Source: Saitoella complicata NRRL Y-17804
Taxonomy: Eukaryota > Ascomycota > Saitoellomycetes > Saitoellales > Saitoellaceae
Direction of reading: 5' to 3'
Assembly: GCF_001661265.1 (NCBI RefSeq)
Contig: NW_017566996.1
Span: forward strand, 1-64,000
Length of the DNA: 64,000 bases
Positions within the stretch are counted from its first letter, which is position 1. Every line of letters starts with the position of its first letter. The notes beneath the pieces are model-generated. The model was given only the letters and a program-made list of their open reading frames with translations, made no database searches and had not been told where the DNA came from. The position numbers and the translations under genes are program-made. Below, in pieces: positions 31,301-40,750 of this stretch.

Positions 31301-32398
31301 CGCAAACGACTCCGGCTCAGTATTGATCAACAACTTCGTCTTCCTCCCCTCCTCAGCACCAACACCCGCCGGCGCAAACGCAGACACAGATTTGGTTTTG
31401 TGCGTCATGCTTGGTGCGAAACCCAATGCAGCGAAGGTAGCGGCAAGTTTCGGTGCAGCGGCATTGTCCGCTGCGAACTCCACGAACTCTACACCCCTAA
31501 CCTCCGGCATTGGCGGCAAGACTTTGCTGTCCTTCTTAGTGCTTTCCATCAGCATGAGGAGGCCACGCATCCCGTCCCGCGCGACACCAACAGGAGGCGA
31601 CGCACGGAATCCATCATTGAAGATCTCGAGACTCCATGGACCTTCATACCCCACCTTGACTAGTTGCCTCGCGAAATCCTCGATCGGGAATGCGCCTTGG
31701 TATGGGAAGAGGCGATGATGGCGGGCCCATTGAATAACATCGATCTTCAACCTTGGCGCATCCGCATACTGTACATAAAAGATCTTCTCTGCCGGTACGA
31801 GACGCGCAAGGTCGTCGACGTTGTCATCGAGGGCGTAAATGTGAAACGTATCGAGACAAATTCCGAACGCGGGGTGGTTCACCGCTTTCGCGACCTCCCA
31901 CGATTGTCGCCAGTGGTTGACATGCGTACTCCACGCCAAAGCCTCATAAGCAATCCGACATCCATATTCATGTGCCAACTCCGCTGCTTGTCTGAGTTCC
32001 CCAACCCATTCGTCAAAGTCATTCCTCGCTTCTGCAGTGGCATTCGCACACACCAAAATCGTATCACATCCCAACTCCCTCATCAGCCCCAACTTCCCCT
32101 CCAACCTCTTCATCTGTCTTGCCAAATCGCCCGTGCCCTCCAGATCCCTGAACGGCTGGTACAGCGTTATTTTGATCCCGTTTTCCTCGCATAGGGCGCG
32201 CACTTGCGAGAGTGAGAGGGGTGAGGAGAGGAGGTCTGGTTCGAAGATTTCGAGGGAGGGAAAGCCAGCAGTAGAAGCGGCACGGATTTTCTCGGCGAGG
32301 GTGCCGGAGAGGGAGGATGTGCTGAGAGAAGGGGTGTATGGAGGGGCTGGGGAGGGAGAGGTGCGGGTTTGTTTTGTTGTTAGGGCGCCGGGTGGCAT
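28373..32398 (-). CDS. 3-Dehydroshikimate dehydratase fused to a QutR-like module
   Basis: 1341 residues in one uninterrupted frame from ATG 32398. Residues ~25-285: TIM-barrel dehydratase with metal ligands in YEAL (Glu152), CLDTFH (Asp183, His186), QYADAP (Gln210) and SLEIF (Glu258). Residues ~300-630: an HPPD-like VOC domain keeping its metal triad in LDHL (His457), VHHIAL (His535) and FFEIV (Glu618); this pair is the layout of bacterial QuiC1. Residues ~665-800: a weakly conserved region where QutR has a shikimate-kinase-like domain; no P-loop. Residues ~810-1045: type I dehydroquinase with Glu844, Arg846, Arg888, Glu892, His947, Lys975, Arg1018 and Gln1040 all present. Residues ~1055-1341: shikimate-dehydrogenase-like with its catalytic motifs lost, as in QutR repressors. 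Likely converts dehydroshikimate to protocatechuate; regulatory and dehydroquinase roles are inferred. Confidence 0.88.
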   Translation of the reverse strand: MPPGALTTKQTRTSPSPAPPYTPSLSTSSLSGTLAEKIRAASTAGFPSLEIFEPDLLSSPLSLSQVRALCEENGIKITLYQPFRDLEGTGDLARQMKRLEGKLGLMRELGCDTILVCANATAEARNDFDEWVGELRQAAELAHEYGCRIAYEALAWSTHVNHWRQSWEVAKAVNHPAFGICLDTFHIYALDDNVDDLARLVPAEKIFYVQYADAPRLKIDVIQWARHHRLFPYQGAFPIEDFARQLVKVGYEGPWSLEIFNDGFRASPPVGVARDGMRGLLMLMESTKKDSKVLPPMPEVRGVEFVEFAADNAAAPKLAATFAALGFAPSMTHKTKSVSAFAPAGVGAEEGRKTKLLINTEPESFAQNWFHNRGCGPCAIAIRVSSVTAVIDRAAALGYEIVRQEKVGEGEARLTAVLAPDGSLVYFVDEECGFWKEDFDGALIEEEERDAGVSLDHLAHAVSPVALPAHTTFYRSLLGCTPSSTVHELTDPYGTTKSSAFVGGVGDCLRFPINISDARGTLTGRIAEAGGGVHHIALSVRDIFAYVDEVRARGSETQQTMLLGVPSHYYEDLAMKFDLAPAFVQKLRESQVMYDRDAEGEYLQCFSGQFDDQGFFFEIVQRIGRYEQFGAVNAPVRTSILQERRALRKKVEKVIGAESAIVSAMGKLQLNGAAKKGRVIVVLCDDGKESVWAMFSGVLGVERKVAVISSAEDYKTAIESNHQDGTTVVYGMTWETAHVLQRDISVAKPKSVFLVNTVCADSETPQDKFVGDACDYEFYYAEGCSQNLVRRDLARFLGFVLGDSDVHKPILAKSRTNFLALTFPDVRVALQNLDILTVGADAVELRVDLLKEPVGMGEFNPIPGLEYVGSQVMALRQRTELPIVFTLRSANEGGRFPTEADKETHQYLLKALQWGCEYVDVELRLAEDVRRNISEKKGNSKVISSYHDLTGNLRWSSADTNKRYHIARQYGDIVKMIGFANTLSDNYELEYFRTAMTSTFPAWPLLAINAGQMGQLSRVLNTFFTPTTHPLLPSAAAPGQLSAAEINGALHIIGQLPARTVYSIGNGRATPLNAFYTKFFNELGLPHHYTAIDNFSDGVVQSIVRQPEFGGATLNPPILRGHGAQPSFLRSITDAAAAIGQVDAIFPVRSPERNEVAIIGDNVTWKGIRATLLLDFSVAAFTKHPAFVLAASFKDAAPIMYALKNIGCKTVYTTGFEVPKDIAAGLIEGMDVKHLTSPEDLRTAQHPRAIISALSADKSHLAQPLLRILGTHPQTLKSKVFVDLANGPRLGDPLAVAASMGWKTFGIADVSAWTTVETLALLVSQTVPYDFVRMASGRGIY

Positions 32399-33132
32399 CG
32401 TTGTTGAGTGTTTTTGTTCCAAGTGGTGCACTTGAGCGGATCAAGTGGTGAAGCGTAATCGGGATCCTTGAGACTTATAGTTGATCGTGTCGCCTATTGC
32501 TGTCGGACGTCCGTCGGAAGATTATCCTCAGCGTCTCCTGACTCGCGCCGGGGTAATCGCAAACTTTGACCAAGACGGAACGACGACCTTCAACAACTGC
32601 GATCTCGGTACGTCGTGATTCGGCCCTTATTTTACCGCGGACAGATTCGCACCGGCGGAGTCGTCGCACCTTGCGGAACTTTCTCCGTCGTAGAGGTTGG
32701 TTGAACACTGCTCGGGCCATCGCGAGAACTTGCGTCCCAATGGGCCAGACGGACGATGATTTCTCCGTGCGACGTCGAGTCGGGCTTCCCCACAATGTGG
32801 CCCAGTGCAAGATTCGAGATCATTATTGGCGACAACGAAGAGGTCCTAGAATAACCCATCATCTTCTTCTATTCTAACTGTCATCATAAACAGGGAACTG
32901 ACGGAAACTGCGACTCTTCCTCTCAACGTTCGCTTCGGTATCGATTCCGGAAGCGAGATGGCCGTATGCAGGCAGCCTTCAGCCTCACCGTACGGTATAT
33001 AGCACTTGCGAGAAAAATCAACGGCAGCGGAGTCACAGAATCGCCGAACGAACATCATCAGCTGTGCGATATACCCATTGGAGCAGTGGCCTGCGGATCA
33101 GCTGGCTATCGAAGGACGCGAAAGCAATTGTC
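32399..33132. promoter_or_regulatory. Divergent promoter region, fusion gene / ABC transporter
   Basis: 734 bases between divergent starts. A CTATAAG box on the minus strand near 32474-32480 lies about 80 bases before the fusion start. No supported gene. Confidence 0.45.
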
Positions 33133-36100
33133 ATGCCTGTTCCAGAGGATGTTCCTCGCGATTTCCGCGACGGTGATCTCTTACAGTCGAATGAGACGAA
33201 GCCGGCACAGATTGAGTCGCCGTCATCGTCCATAACTAAATCAGACGACAAGACGGACAGGAACACTGCAGAAGCACCTTCGGATAAGCGCAAGTCATAT
33301 CGCGCACCGTACTTCCTCTTTCTTCGCTACGCCGATCGCCGCGACATCACTCTTTACCTCATCGGTACAGCCGCCGCAATCCTCGCCGGCCTCGCTTTTC
33401 CCGGTCTTGACCTTCTCTACGGTCTGTTCACTACCAATGTCACCGGAAACTCGCCACCTTCCTTCATTCGCGACAAGGCACGCATCGCCGCTCTCGGCAC
33501 CACCGGAATCGCAGCGGGCGAATTGATCTTCACATGGATCTTCCTGACGTGTTTCAACATTGCTGGAACCAGGGTTGGGCAGAGGATCAGAAAGGAATAC
33601 TTTGCGAGCGTCTTGAGGCAGGATGTGGAGTTCTTTGATAAAGTCGGTGCTGGGGAGGTGAGCACTCGCATGACTAAAGACATTGGGACGATCCAAGCAG
33701 GTATCGCGGAGAAAGCCGGCTTCTTCGTTTGGTCTGCTACTACACTGGTCGTGGGTATCATTGTCGGGTTCATCAAGACACGGAAGCTTGCCGGAGTTTT
33801 GTTTGCGATGATTCCCTTCACTCTGATCTGCTTTGGGTTCGCCGGGTGGTTGGGAAACAAGTCTTCCGCTATCTCCATGCAGAAAGAAGGTACTGCATCG
33901 ACCTTCCTGGAGCAAATCGTTTCTTCTATTCGGGTGGTGCATGCATTTGGTTCTCAGCGCACACTCACGAACCTTTACGACAATCACCTCGTTGAGATCG
34001 AGCGCGCAGGGAAGCTTAAGGCTGTCACTCGTGGTGTGGAGCAATCATCGGTGTACTTCATTCTCTGCATTTCCTATTCCCTCGCGTACTGGTACGGCTC
34101 AATTGTTATTACGCGCGATGGGGTACCGGTCGGAAATGTCCTCACCACATTCTGGAACTTTATGAATGGTATTTTCGCGATGGCGAACATCATTCCTCAT
34201 GTTGCTGCTATGTTTGAAGCTGCCGCTGCGCAGAATCACATCTTTGGCGATATCGATCGTCAACCGAAGATTGATATCAGGGATGAGCGGGGGATCAAGG
34301 GTGGAGATGTCCAGGGTGCGGAGGTTGAGGTCAGGAATTTGACGTTCGAGTATCCGGGAAGGAAAGGATTAAAGAGCTTGGATAACGTGAGCTTAGCCTT
34401 CCCGGATAAGTCGTTCACGGCCATCGTCGGTGCATCCGGATCAGGCAAATCGACAATCGTCTCCCTACTCCTACGCTTCTATGATCCGGAGCAGGGCAAT
34501 GGGGGGATCTACCTCAATGGAAAAGAATTGCGGGAGTACAACCTCCTCTGGCTTCGTCGACAGGTCGCCATCGTACAACAAGAACCGGTTCTCTTCAACG
34601 CTACGATCTTTGAGAACATCGCTTTTGGACTTACGGGGACGGAGTGGGAGTACAGGTCAGGTCACGAACAGGATGAGGCGCGGTTGAGAAAGATCAGGGA
34701 CATGTGTGAGCGCGCTGCGCGCCGTGCGCAGGCATGGAGTTTCATCGAGAAGTTACCTGAGGGTTTCGATACCGTTGTCGGTGCCCGTTCCCTCCTCTCC
34801 GGTGGACAGCGACAGCGACTTGCGATAGCTCGTGCACTCGTCCGCGAACCCGCCCTCCTCATTCTCGACGAAGCTACCTCCGCCCTGGATTCCTCCTCAG
34901 AAATGGCGGTACAGAAGGCGTTGCGGGAAGAAGGTGCGCATGTACCGACTATGATCGTCATTGCGCATCGATTGTCGACGATTACGAATGCGGATAGTAT
35001 TGTGGTGATGGAGAAGGGAAGGGTGGTTGAGCAGGGAACGCATGAGTGGTTGCTTGAGAAGGAGGGTGCGTATTGGAAGTTGATTGAGAAGCAGAGGAGG
35101 CATGTTGATGGTGATGATGACGATGATGATATACTTGAGAAAGGACAGGTAGCTGCTGGTATGATGGATGAGAGGGAGGACACGATTGAGGCGGCGAGGA
35201 GGGGAAGTCTGCAGAGGATATATTCTGGACTAGGAGCCGGTACTCCGCGGGAGACGTTGACAAAGCAGTTGAGTCTGGTGCAAAGCCTGGAAGGGACGAT
35301 GCAGCCCATCGGCGAGGATGAAGAGGAAGACGATGAACAACCTGCTCGGTCCACAGAAAAGGATGTCGAGAAAGCTGAAGAGAAGAAGAAGAAATACCGT
35401 TTCTTCACTGTCCTCCGCCGCTACCAATCTTACGCCCACCAACAAGCACTCTTCGTCTTCCTCGGCGTCATCACAGCCCTCATCGTCGGTGCCTCCTTCC
35501 CCGTCATGGGTTACCTGACAGGACGAACCGTCACTGACCTTTCCATGCGTGACAACGACTCCCTTCTCCGTTCCAGAGTCGACATGTGGGCGCTCTGGTT
35601 TTTCATCATTGGCATTATCGTCCTCATCGTTGCGTTCTTGAATGGATTCTTCTTCGAGTACGGGAGCGAGCGGATGACGCGAGTCCTGAGACGGGTGGGG
35701 TTGGAGAACGTTATGAAGCAAGAAATTGGGTTCTTTGATCGGGAGGAGAACGCTGTCGGAGCGCTGGTCAGCTCGATCTCGAGTCATCCATCGAATGTGT
35801 CAGCGGCGACGGGCTTGATCTTTTCTCAGATCATCATCTCGACATGTAACTTGGTCGGTTCGGTCATTCTCTCCGTCGTGCTTAGCTGGAAGCTGGGTCT
35901 GGTATGCTTGGCGCCTGTCATTGTCCTGTTGGCTTCTGGGTACATCAACGTCGCAGTCTTGGAAAAGTACGAGGAGAAGAATCAGGGATCGACGGATAAA
36001 GCATCCGCGTACGCGAATGAGAACGTTGACAGCATCAAGACTGTCGCCGCCCTTACCCGTGAATCTGAGGTCCTTCGTGTATACGAGGAACAGCTCCGTC

Positions 36101-37155
36101 CAGACCCATCCCGTATGATCTACCTACTGGGTGGAGCAGGCGGTTTCGCCGTCTCTCAAGCCATGATCTTCTTCATCGCGGCTTTGACGTTCTGGTGGGG
36201 AGCAGAGCTGCTGGCGCGGGGCGAAGTGGGGTATACCGCACTTTTCGCAACCTTCGAGGCGGTAATCATCGCGGCGTTTGCTGGTGGGAGGTTGTTTACG
36301 TTCGTGCCGGATATCTCGCGGGCCGTGCATTCAATGAAGTCTATCCTACGGTGGGCGGACCGGAAGCCGAGATATGCTGATGAGGGGATCATGATGGATG
36401 AGAAGTGTGAGGTGAAGGGGGAGTTTGTGTTTGAGGGTGTGACGTTGAGGTATCCAACGAGACAGCAACACGCAGCTATGTCGAACTTTTCGTTACGGAT
36501 TGAGGCTGGAAAGACGATTGCGTTTTGTGGTCCGTCTGGTGGTGGGAAATCGACCATCTTGAACCTTTTACAGCGTTTCTACGACCCTACTGCGGGACGG
36601 ATCACCTTGGACGGGCGTGACATCGGCACCTTCCCAATTGAAGAATACAGAAAGTATATTGCTCTCGTCTCACAAGACGCAGTACTCTACGAAGGTACAG
36701 TCCGCTTCAACATCCTCCTCGGCGCACCCGAAGGCATGAACGTAACCGAAGAAGACGTTAAAGCCGCCTGCCGTGCTGCCAATATCTTGGACTTTGTCTC
36801 CTCCCTCCCCAACGGTCTCGACACCCACATCGGTCTAAAAGGCGGGCAACTCTCCGGCGGCCAGCGTCAACGGATCTGTATCGCCCGCGCTCTCATCCGC
36901 AAACCCACCATTCTCCTCCTCGATGAAGCCACTTCGGCGTTGGACGCAGAATCTGAATCACTAGTATCTGAGGCATTGGAGGAAGCAGGGAGGGAGAGGA
37001 CGGTGGTTGTTGTTGCGCATCGGTTGAGTACGATTCGGAGGGCGGATGTGATTTGTGTCGTCGAGGAGGGGAGGATCGTGGAGGTTGGGACGCATGGGGA
37101 ACTGTTGGCGAGGAGGGGGAGGTACTTTGAATTGGTGGAGGCTCAGCTTGGGTGA
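33133..37155 (+). CDS. Full-size ABCB (multidrug/peptide exporter type) transporter
   Basis: 1340 residues without introns, order TMD1-NBD1-TMD2-NBD2. NBD1: Walker A GASGSGKST near 429, signature LLSGGQRQR near 554, Walker B with LLILDEATSALD, H-loop IVIAHRLST. NBD2: GPSGGGKST near 1132, LSGGQRQR near 1239, ILLLDEATSALD, VVVAHRLST. Both nucleotide sites look catalytically complete. A charged linker of about 100 residues rich in Asp/Glu joins the halves. Family members export drugs, lipids or the a-factor-like pheromone; the substrate here cannot be told. I start at ATG 33133 (MPVPEDVPRDF); the frame extends upstream only to a GTG. A second ABCB gene (41914) is divergent in sequence, so this is not a recent tandem copy. 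Confidence 0.93.
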   Translation: MPVPEDVPRDFRDGDLLQSNETKPAQIESPSSSITKSDDKTDRNTAEAPSDKRKSYRAPYFLFLRYADRRDITLYLIGTAAAILAGLAFPGLDLLYGLFTTNVTGNSPPSFIRDKARIAALGTTGIAAGELIFTWIFLTCFNIAGTRVGQRIRKEYFASVLRQDVEFFDKVGAGEVSTRMTKDIGTIQAGIAEKAGFFVWSATTLVVGIIVGFIKTRKLAGVLFAMIPFTLICFGFAGWLGNKSSAISMQKEGTASTFLEQIVSSIRVVHAFGSQRTLTNLYDNHLVEIERAGKLKAVTRGVEQSSVYFILCISYSLAYWYGSIVITRDGVPVGNVLTTFWNFMNGIFAMANIIPHVAAMFEAAAAQNHIFGDIDRQPKIDIRDERGIKGGDVQGAEVEVRNLTFEYPGRKGLKSLDNVSLAFPDKSFTAIVGASGSGKSTIVSLLLRFYDPEQGNGGIYLNGKELREYNLLWLRRQVAIVQQEPVLFNATIFENIAFGLTGTEWEYRSGHEQDEARLRKIRDMCERAARRAQAWSFIEKLPEGFDTVVGARSLLSGGQRQRLAIARALVREPALLILDEATSALDSSSEMAVQKALREEGAHVPTMIVIAHRLSTITNADSIVVMEKGRVVEQGTHEWLLEKEGAYWKLIEKQRRHVDGDDDDDDILEKGQVAAGMMDEREDTIEAARRGSLQRIYSGLGAGTPRETLTKQLSLVQSLEGTMQPIGEDEEEDDEQPARSTEKDVEKAEEKKKKYRFFTVLRRYQSYAHQQALFVFLGVITALIVGASFPVMGYLTGRTVTDLSMRDNDSLLRSRVDMWALWFFIIGIIVLIVAFLNGFFFEYGSERMTRVLRRVGLENVMKQEIGFFDREENAVGALVSSISSHPSNVSAATGLIFSQIIISTCNLVGSVILSVVLSWKLGLVCLAPVIVLLASGYINVAVLEKYEEKNQGSTDKASAYANENVDSIKTVAALTRESEVLRVYEEQLRPDPSRMIYLLGGAGGFAVSQAMIFFIAALTFWWGAELLARGEVGYTALFATFEAVIIAAFAGGRLFTFVPDISRAVHSMKSILRWADRKPRYADEGIMMDEKCEVKGEFVFEGVTLRYPTRQQHAAMSNFSLRIEAGKTIAFCGPSGGGKSTILNLLQRFYDPTAGRITLDGRDIGTFPIEEYRKYIALVSQDAVLYEGTVRFNILLGAPEGMNVTEEDVKAACRAANILDFVSSLPNGLDTHIGLKGGQLSGGQRQRICIARALIRKPTILLLDEATSALDAESESLVSEALEEAGRERTVVVVAHRLSTIRRADVICVVEEGRIVEVGTHGELLARRGRYFELVEAQLG

Positions 37156-38195
37156 ACATGAACTCGATCAAGGTATGAGGGACATCTGTGCATTTGATAC
37201 CGTACATTTCCACGACGCGATAGGTACAGGGATAAACATTGGCATGTGTACGATAGCATACGGGAGGGTCGATCTAGACCATGTCGAGTATATTTAGAGT
37301 AGAGTATGAATTAATTTACCGACTTTTTCTCCCTCGTTGATCGGAAGTGAACGAGAGGACGGAGGGGCGACGCCTACGACGATACCGAGCGCGGGCTGCA
37401 AGGTTGGCGACGGGAGCAGGATAATGACGTGGATTGAGTGTACGCCAGCACCAGCACGTCAAAAGAATAACGGGCCAGCAAAGGTCTCAAGTAAAGCACG
37501 CAATTACGATAATCGACGAACTCGGGATTTGACTGACCCCACGTGTAGACTGACTGGTGTCGCAGGCAAACCACGCGCACACTGCATTTATCCGCCCCAG
37601 CGTCCAGGTCGTATCCGCGCCGTTGAGCCATTGGCAGCAGCCATTTGCATGAGCTTGACCAGGCAGCTGATACGGCACAATGCCGATTGAGGTTTGCTGG
37701 TGAAGCCTCTCACGTAATCGACGTCTATGCAAATGGTCAAGTAATGGGTTCCCATTGAAGGGAAGGGTTTGGGTTTGATTGGAATGCTCGCGAGAGGGGA
37801 GTGTCGATCGCTGATCCGCCTCCAAGTCCATTAAACGCGGTGAAGAGCATGCCCAAGCACATGTTGACGCGTGCTGGATACAGTCAATCCAACGTGAACA
37901 GTAAGCAATAGATAGCTCGAGACGGGCAGATAGACGAGCAAAAGACAGCATTTATTCTACCTCTTGCTCTCCTCTAAATGCTCCCGTGAAATGGCCCGAG
38001 GACAGGCAGCGGCAAAAACCATGCGCCTGCAGCTAAATTGCGGAGGCGGCCACATGCTGCCCAGGTGCTCACCAGGTCAATTGGGAAGGTTAGAAGGTTT
38101 GGGCCACCGAAGACTTATCTACCCGCGAGGCCCTGCCAGTACAGGGAGCATACACCCCCCTACTCTCTCCGTCAACACCAGCATACACTCCGACA
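37156..38195. other. Intergenic region, 1.0 kb
   Basis: 3' side of the ABC transporter and promoter side of the RGS gene. No gene or repeat supported. Several short frames on both strands are chance. Confidence 0.5.
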
Positions 38196-39426
38196 ATGGG
38201 CAAGCTTATGCTTTGGGTTTATCCTACCGTGGAGAGGTTGGCCTCTCGCGAGTTCCAGTTGAAGGACATCCTTGAGGGTGCGTCATCCGTTCTTTTTTGG
38301 TGGATGTATGCTAACATGACCGCACACAGGCCGCACTCGTTCGCCCGTCGCTCTTTCCGACTTGAAAGGTTACACTCACCACGTCGAGCACTCCTCCGAA
38401 AACCTCCAATTCTACCTCTGGTACCTCGACTACTGCCACCGCTTCGCGGCCCTCCCCATCGAGCAGCAGTCTCTTGCGCCTGAAGTCGCCCAGATGGGTC
38501 CCCCCAGTCCTGGTGTCGTCAAGGCTACGGGTGCCGGTTTGAGGCCCGATTCTGCTACCACCCTCGCTGCCGGCGCGGAGAAGCGCGCCGGTCTCGTTGA
38601 GAGGAAGGGAAGCTTTGCCACGAGCTTGACCAATACTACGAGTCCGAGCGAGTACTCCAGGACCTACAGCGAGAAGGATGCGTTGAAGTCTCCCACCAAC
38701 GGGTCCATTCTTACGTCTCCATCTTCCATGCACTCTTCCTCCCCCAAGAGCTCCTACGAAGCCGACCCTCTTGCACGCCAACCCTTCCGCGTTGAATGCA
38801 TCCGCATCGCCAACACCTTCCTCTCCACCTCCGCAGACCCCTTCGGCCCTTCCAACGCGCTCGAACTCAACTTGCCCAACTCCTTGCGACAAAAGGTCTT
38901 GAGGGACTTGGAGTGGACCACCCACCCCAGCGTCTTCGCCGGTGTCGCCGGCCATGTCTGGGATTTGATGCAATCTGCCACTTACCCCAACTTTATCCGC
39001 TACGCCTGCAGTAACGCCAACCGTCCCCGCCAACTTTTCGCCTTGACCCTCGCCATCGCATGTTTCTCCCTGGCACTCGCCATAATCCTCTGCACCACCC
39101 TCATCGAGGGCATCCCCCGCGCCTGGCGCCTTTTCTGCCTTCCCGCCGTCTTTTTGGGTGTTTTGTTGATCGCGTTCAAGGGTGGATGTATCGTTCTCTT
39201 CTTGAACAGGAATCGTCGCCAGTTGAAGCCGTATGAGTTGTTTGTGGATGAAGATGATAAGATGGTTTCTGGGCATCGCTCGCTTAGGGTCTTCGAGAAG
39301 GAGGCGAGGATTGAGGAGTTGGGGGTTAGGAGGATGATGGATACGTTGTTTGGGAGGGGGTGTTTGATTGCGTTGGTTGTTACTGGGATTATCGCCGCTA
39401 TTGTGATGCCGGTCCCTGCTCGTTGA
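38196..39426 (+). CDS. RGS-domain membrane protein, Rax1-like
   Basis: Exons 38196-38277 and 38330-39426 (52-nt intron ending in cacacag) encode 392 residues. An RGS fold is split over the N-terminal half: YPTVERLASREFQLKDIL, then HHVEHSSENLQFYLWYLDY, a low-complexity Ser/Pro insert (~105-195), then NTFLSTSADPFGPSNALELN and LRQKVLRDLEW. Three hydrophobic segments follow (LFALTLAIACFSLALAIIL, AVFLGVLLIAFKGGCIVLF, and IALVVTGIIAAIVM at the very C-terminus). RGS plus C-terminal membrane helices is the arrangement of Rax1 and its fungal relatives, which mark growth or bud sites or tune G-protein signals. Whether this one has GAP activity is unknown. Confidence 0.82.
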
Positions 39427-40750
39427 TGACCATCGGTCTCGGAGTGTGAAATTGGAAGTGAAACCGGTTTGTTTTCTCGTATCGTACGTGGGAAGGGTTC
39501 GACAATGGAGGCGTTTGCTTGGATTTATATTGGGTATATCTTTCTTTCCTTTTCTTTTCTGTTCTCGGCGCAGGGAGCCTGAGTTCGTTCTCTTTCGGAC
39601 TTCGTGTCTGTATCTTTTTCGTTTGTGTTTGGAGGATGATGAGTGCTACTACCTATAGTTTACATGTTGAGGTGATGTTTTCTGCTTAAAGTAGGGTTGA
39701 GGTTGGAAATTGATGTTGAGTAATCTTACAGTTCTTCCATGGCGATTGGCTACGATTGTGCTTGATCCATCAGTTGTTTCCCCTGTCACCTCACCCAGAA
39801 ATCTAGCTAAAACAACACTGTTCTATGACACATCTTGTGACGACGGACTTAAGATATAGTCGTACGGTGTAGACATTGAACTTCATGTATTCACCCCGTC
39901 CATATGGAGTCTCTTCCCACGCACCAGTCAGCTGCAAAGGACAGGACCCGTTAGCAAGGATGGGAGCGGATTTGACCAGTCAGCTGCCAAGGATCTGCTT
40001 GGTATAAGAACAGCCTGTTCCTCTGTGCACGAATCTGCAAAGCACAGGCTGATTCGATCGAACAGCTGGAAAGAAAAAGGTTTTCCGCGACTGACTTTCG
40101 TCTTCTTCCCGCAGCCGAAGCTTGTTGAAGACTGTCCCGGACCACCCTCACATTGCCACAGTGTGCCAAACGCACCTGTTGTAATGATACGGCAGAAATA
40201 TCTGGAGCATCCTATACCCTTTTTCGGTTGTTATCATAAATCAAGATTGCGTTCATTACTGATTTTTGCTCCCTCTTTTAGCACCAGTGGCAAGGATTTT
40301 ACCTGTCCATGTGGGCATCCTGAATGACTTATAGGGGAGGTTAACAATAAGGAATATTATAGGTCTTGGTTGACCTACGGGAGGTGTCCGAGAGGATCAG
40401 AGTGTGAGCACGTGCATATCATTTGGTCGAATGGGTGGTGGGCACCACCTGGTACTGCAGTATTCCATTAAGGATGCTCCCCCAGCTGCGGAGAGTGCTG
40501 AGACAGGTAAGAGTGTTAAGGAAGAGGAGGATGCCGAGCCAGCGTCGAAGCGCCTGAAGGGTCACTAATAGGTTCGTATTGAATTATAACATTTCACTGG
40601 GTTCCCTTGCTTTCACTTCTCACGAATATTTAAGTGAGCCTAGGGCCACTAAGCTTGCTCGGTACTTCATGCCGACATCGACATCGTGCGGGGACCCTCT
40701 CGAGCAGGACAGCATACCAGAACAGCTGCTACTTCCCAAATATCGAGAAA
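39427..40750. other. Intergenic region, 1.3 kb, with a possible gene remnant
   Basis: Nothing supported except the small frames listed at 40364-40568. The rest contains no recognisable repeat or RNA gene. Confidence 0.5.
40364..40568 (+). pseudogene. Possible remnant of a CCCH zinc-finger gene
   Basis: One frame reads SWLTYGRCPRGSECEHVH, with Cys-x5-Cys-x3-His spacing as in the second half of CCCH fingers, then hits TAA at 40469. The overlapping frame from ATG 40431 to TAA 40568 (45 codons) continues with an acidic then basic tail ending ASKRLKGH. Together they look like the end of a nuclear protein broken by a shift. The first Cys of the finger is not seen, so this is tentative. Confidence 0.3.
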
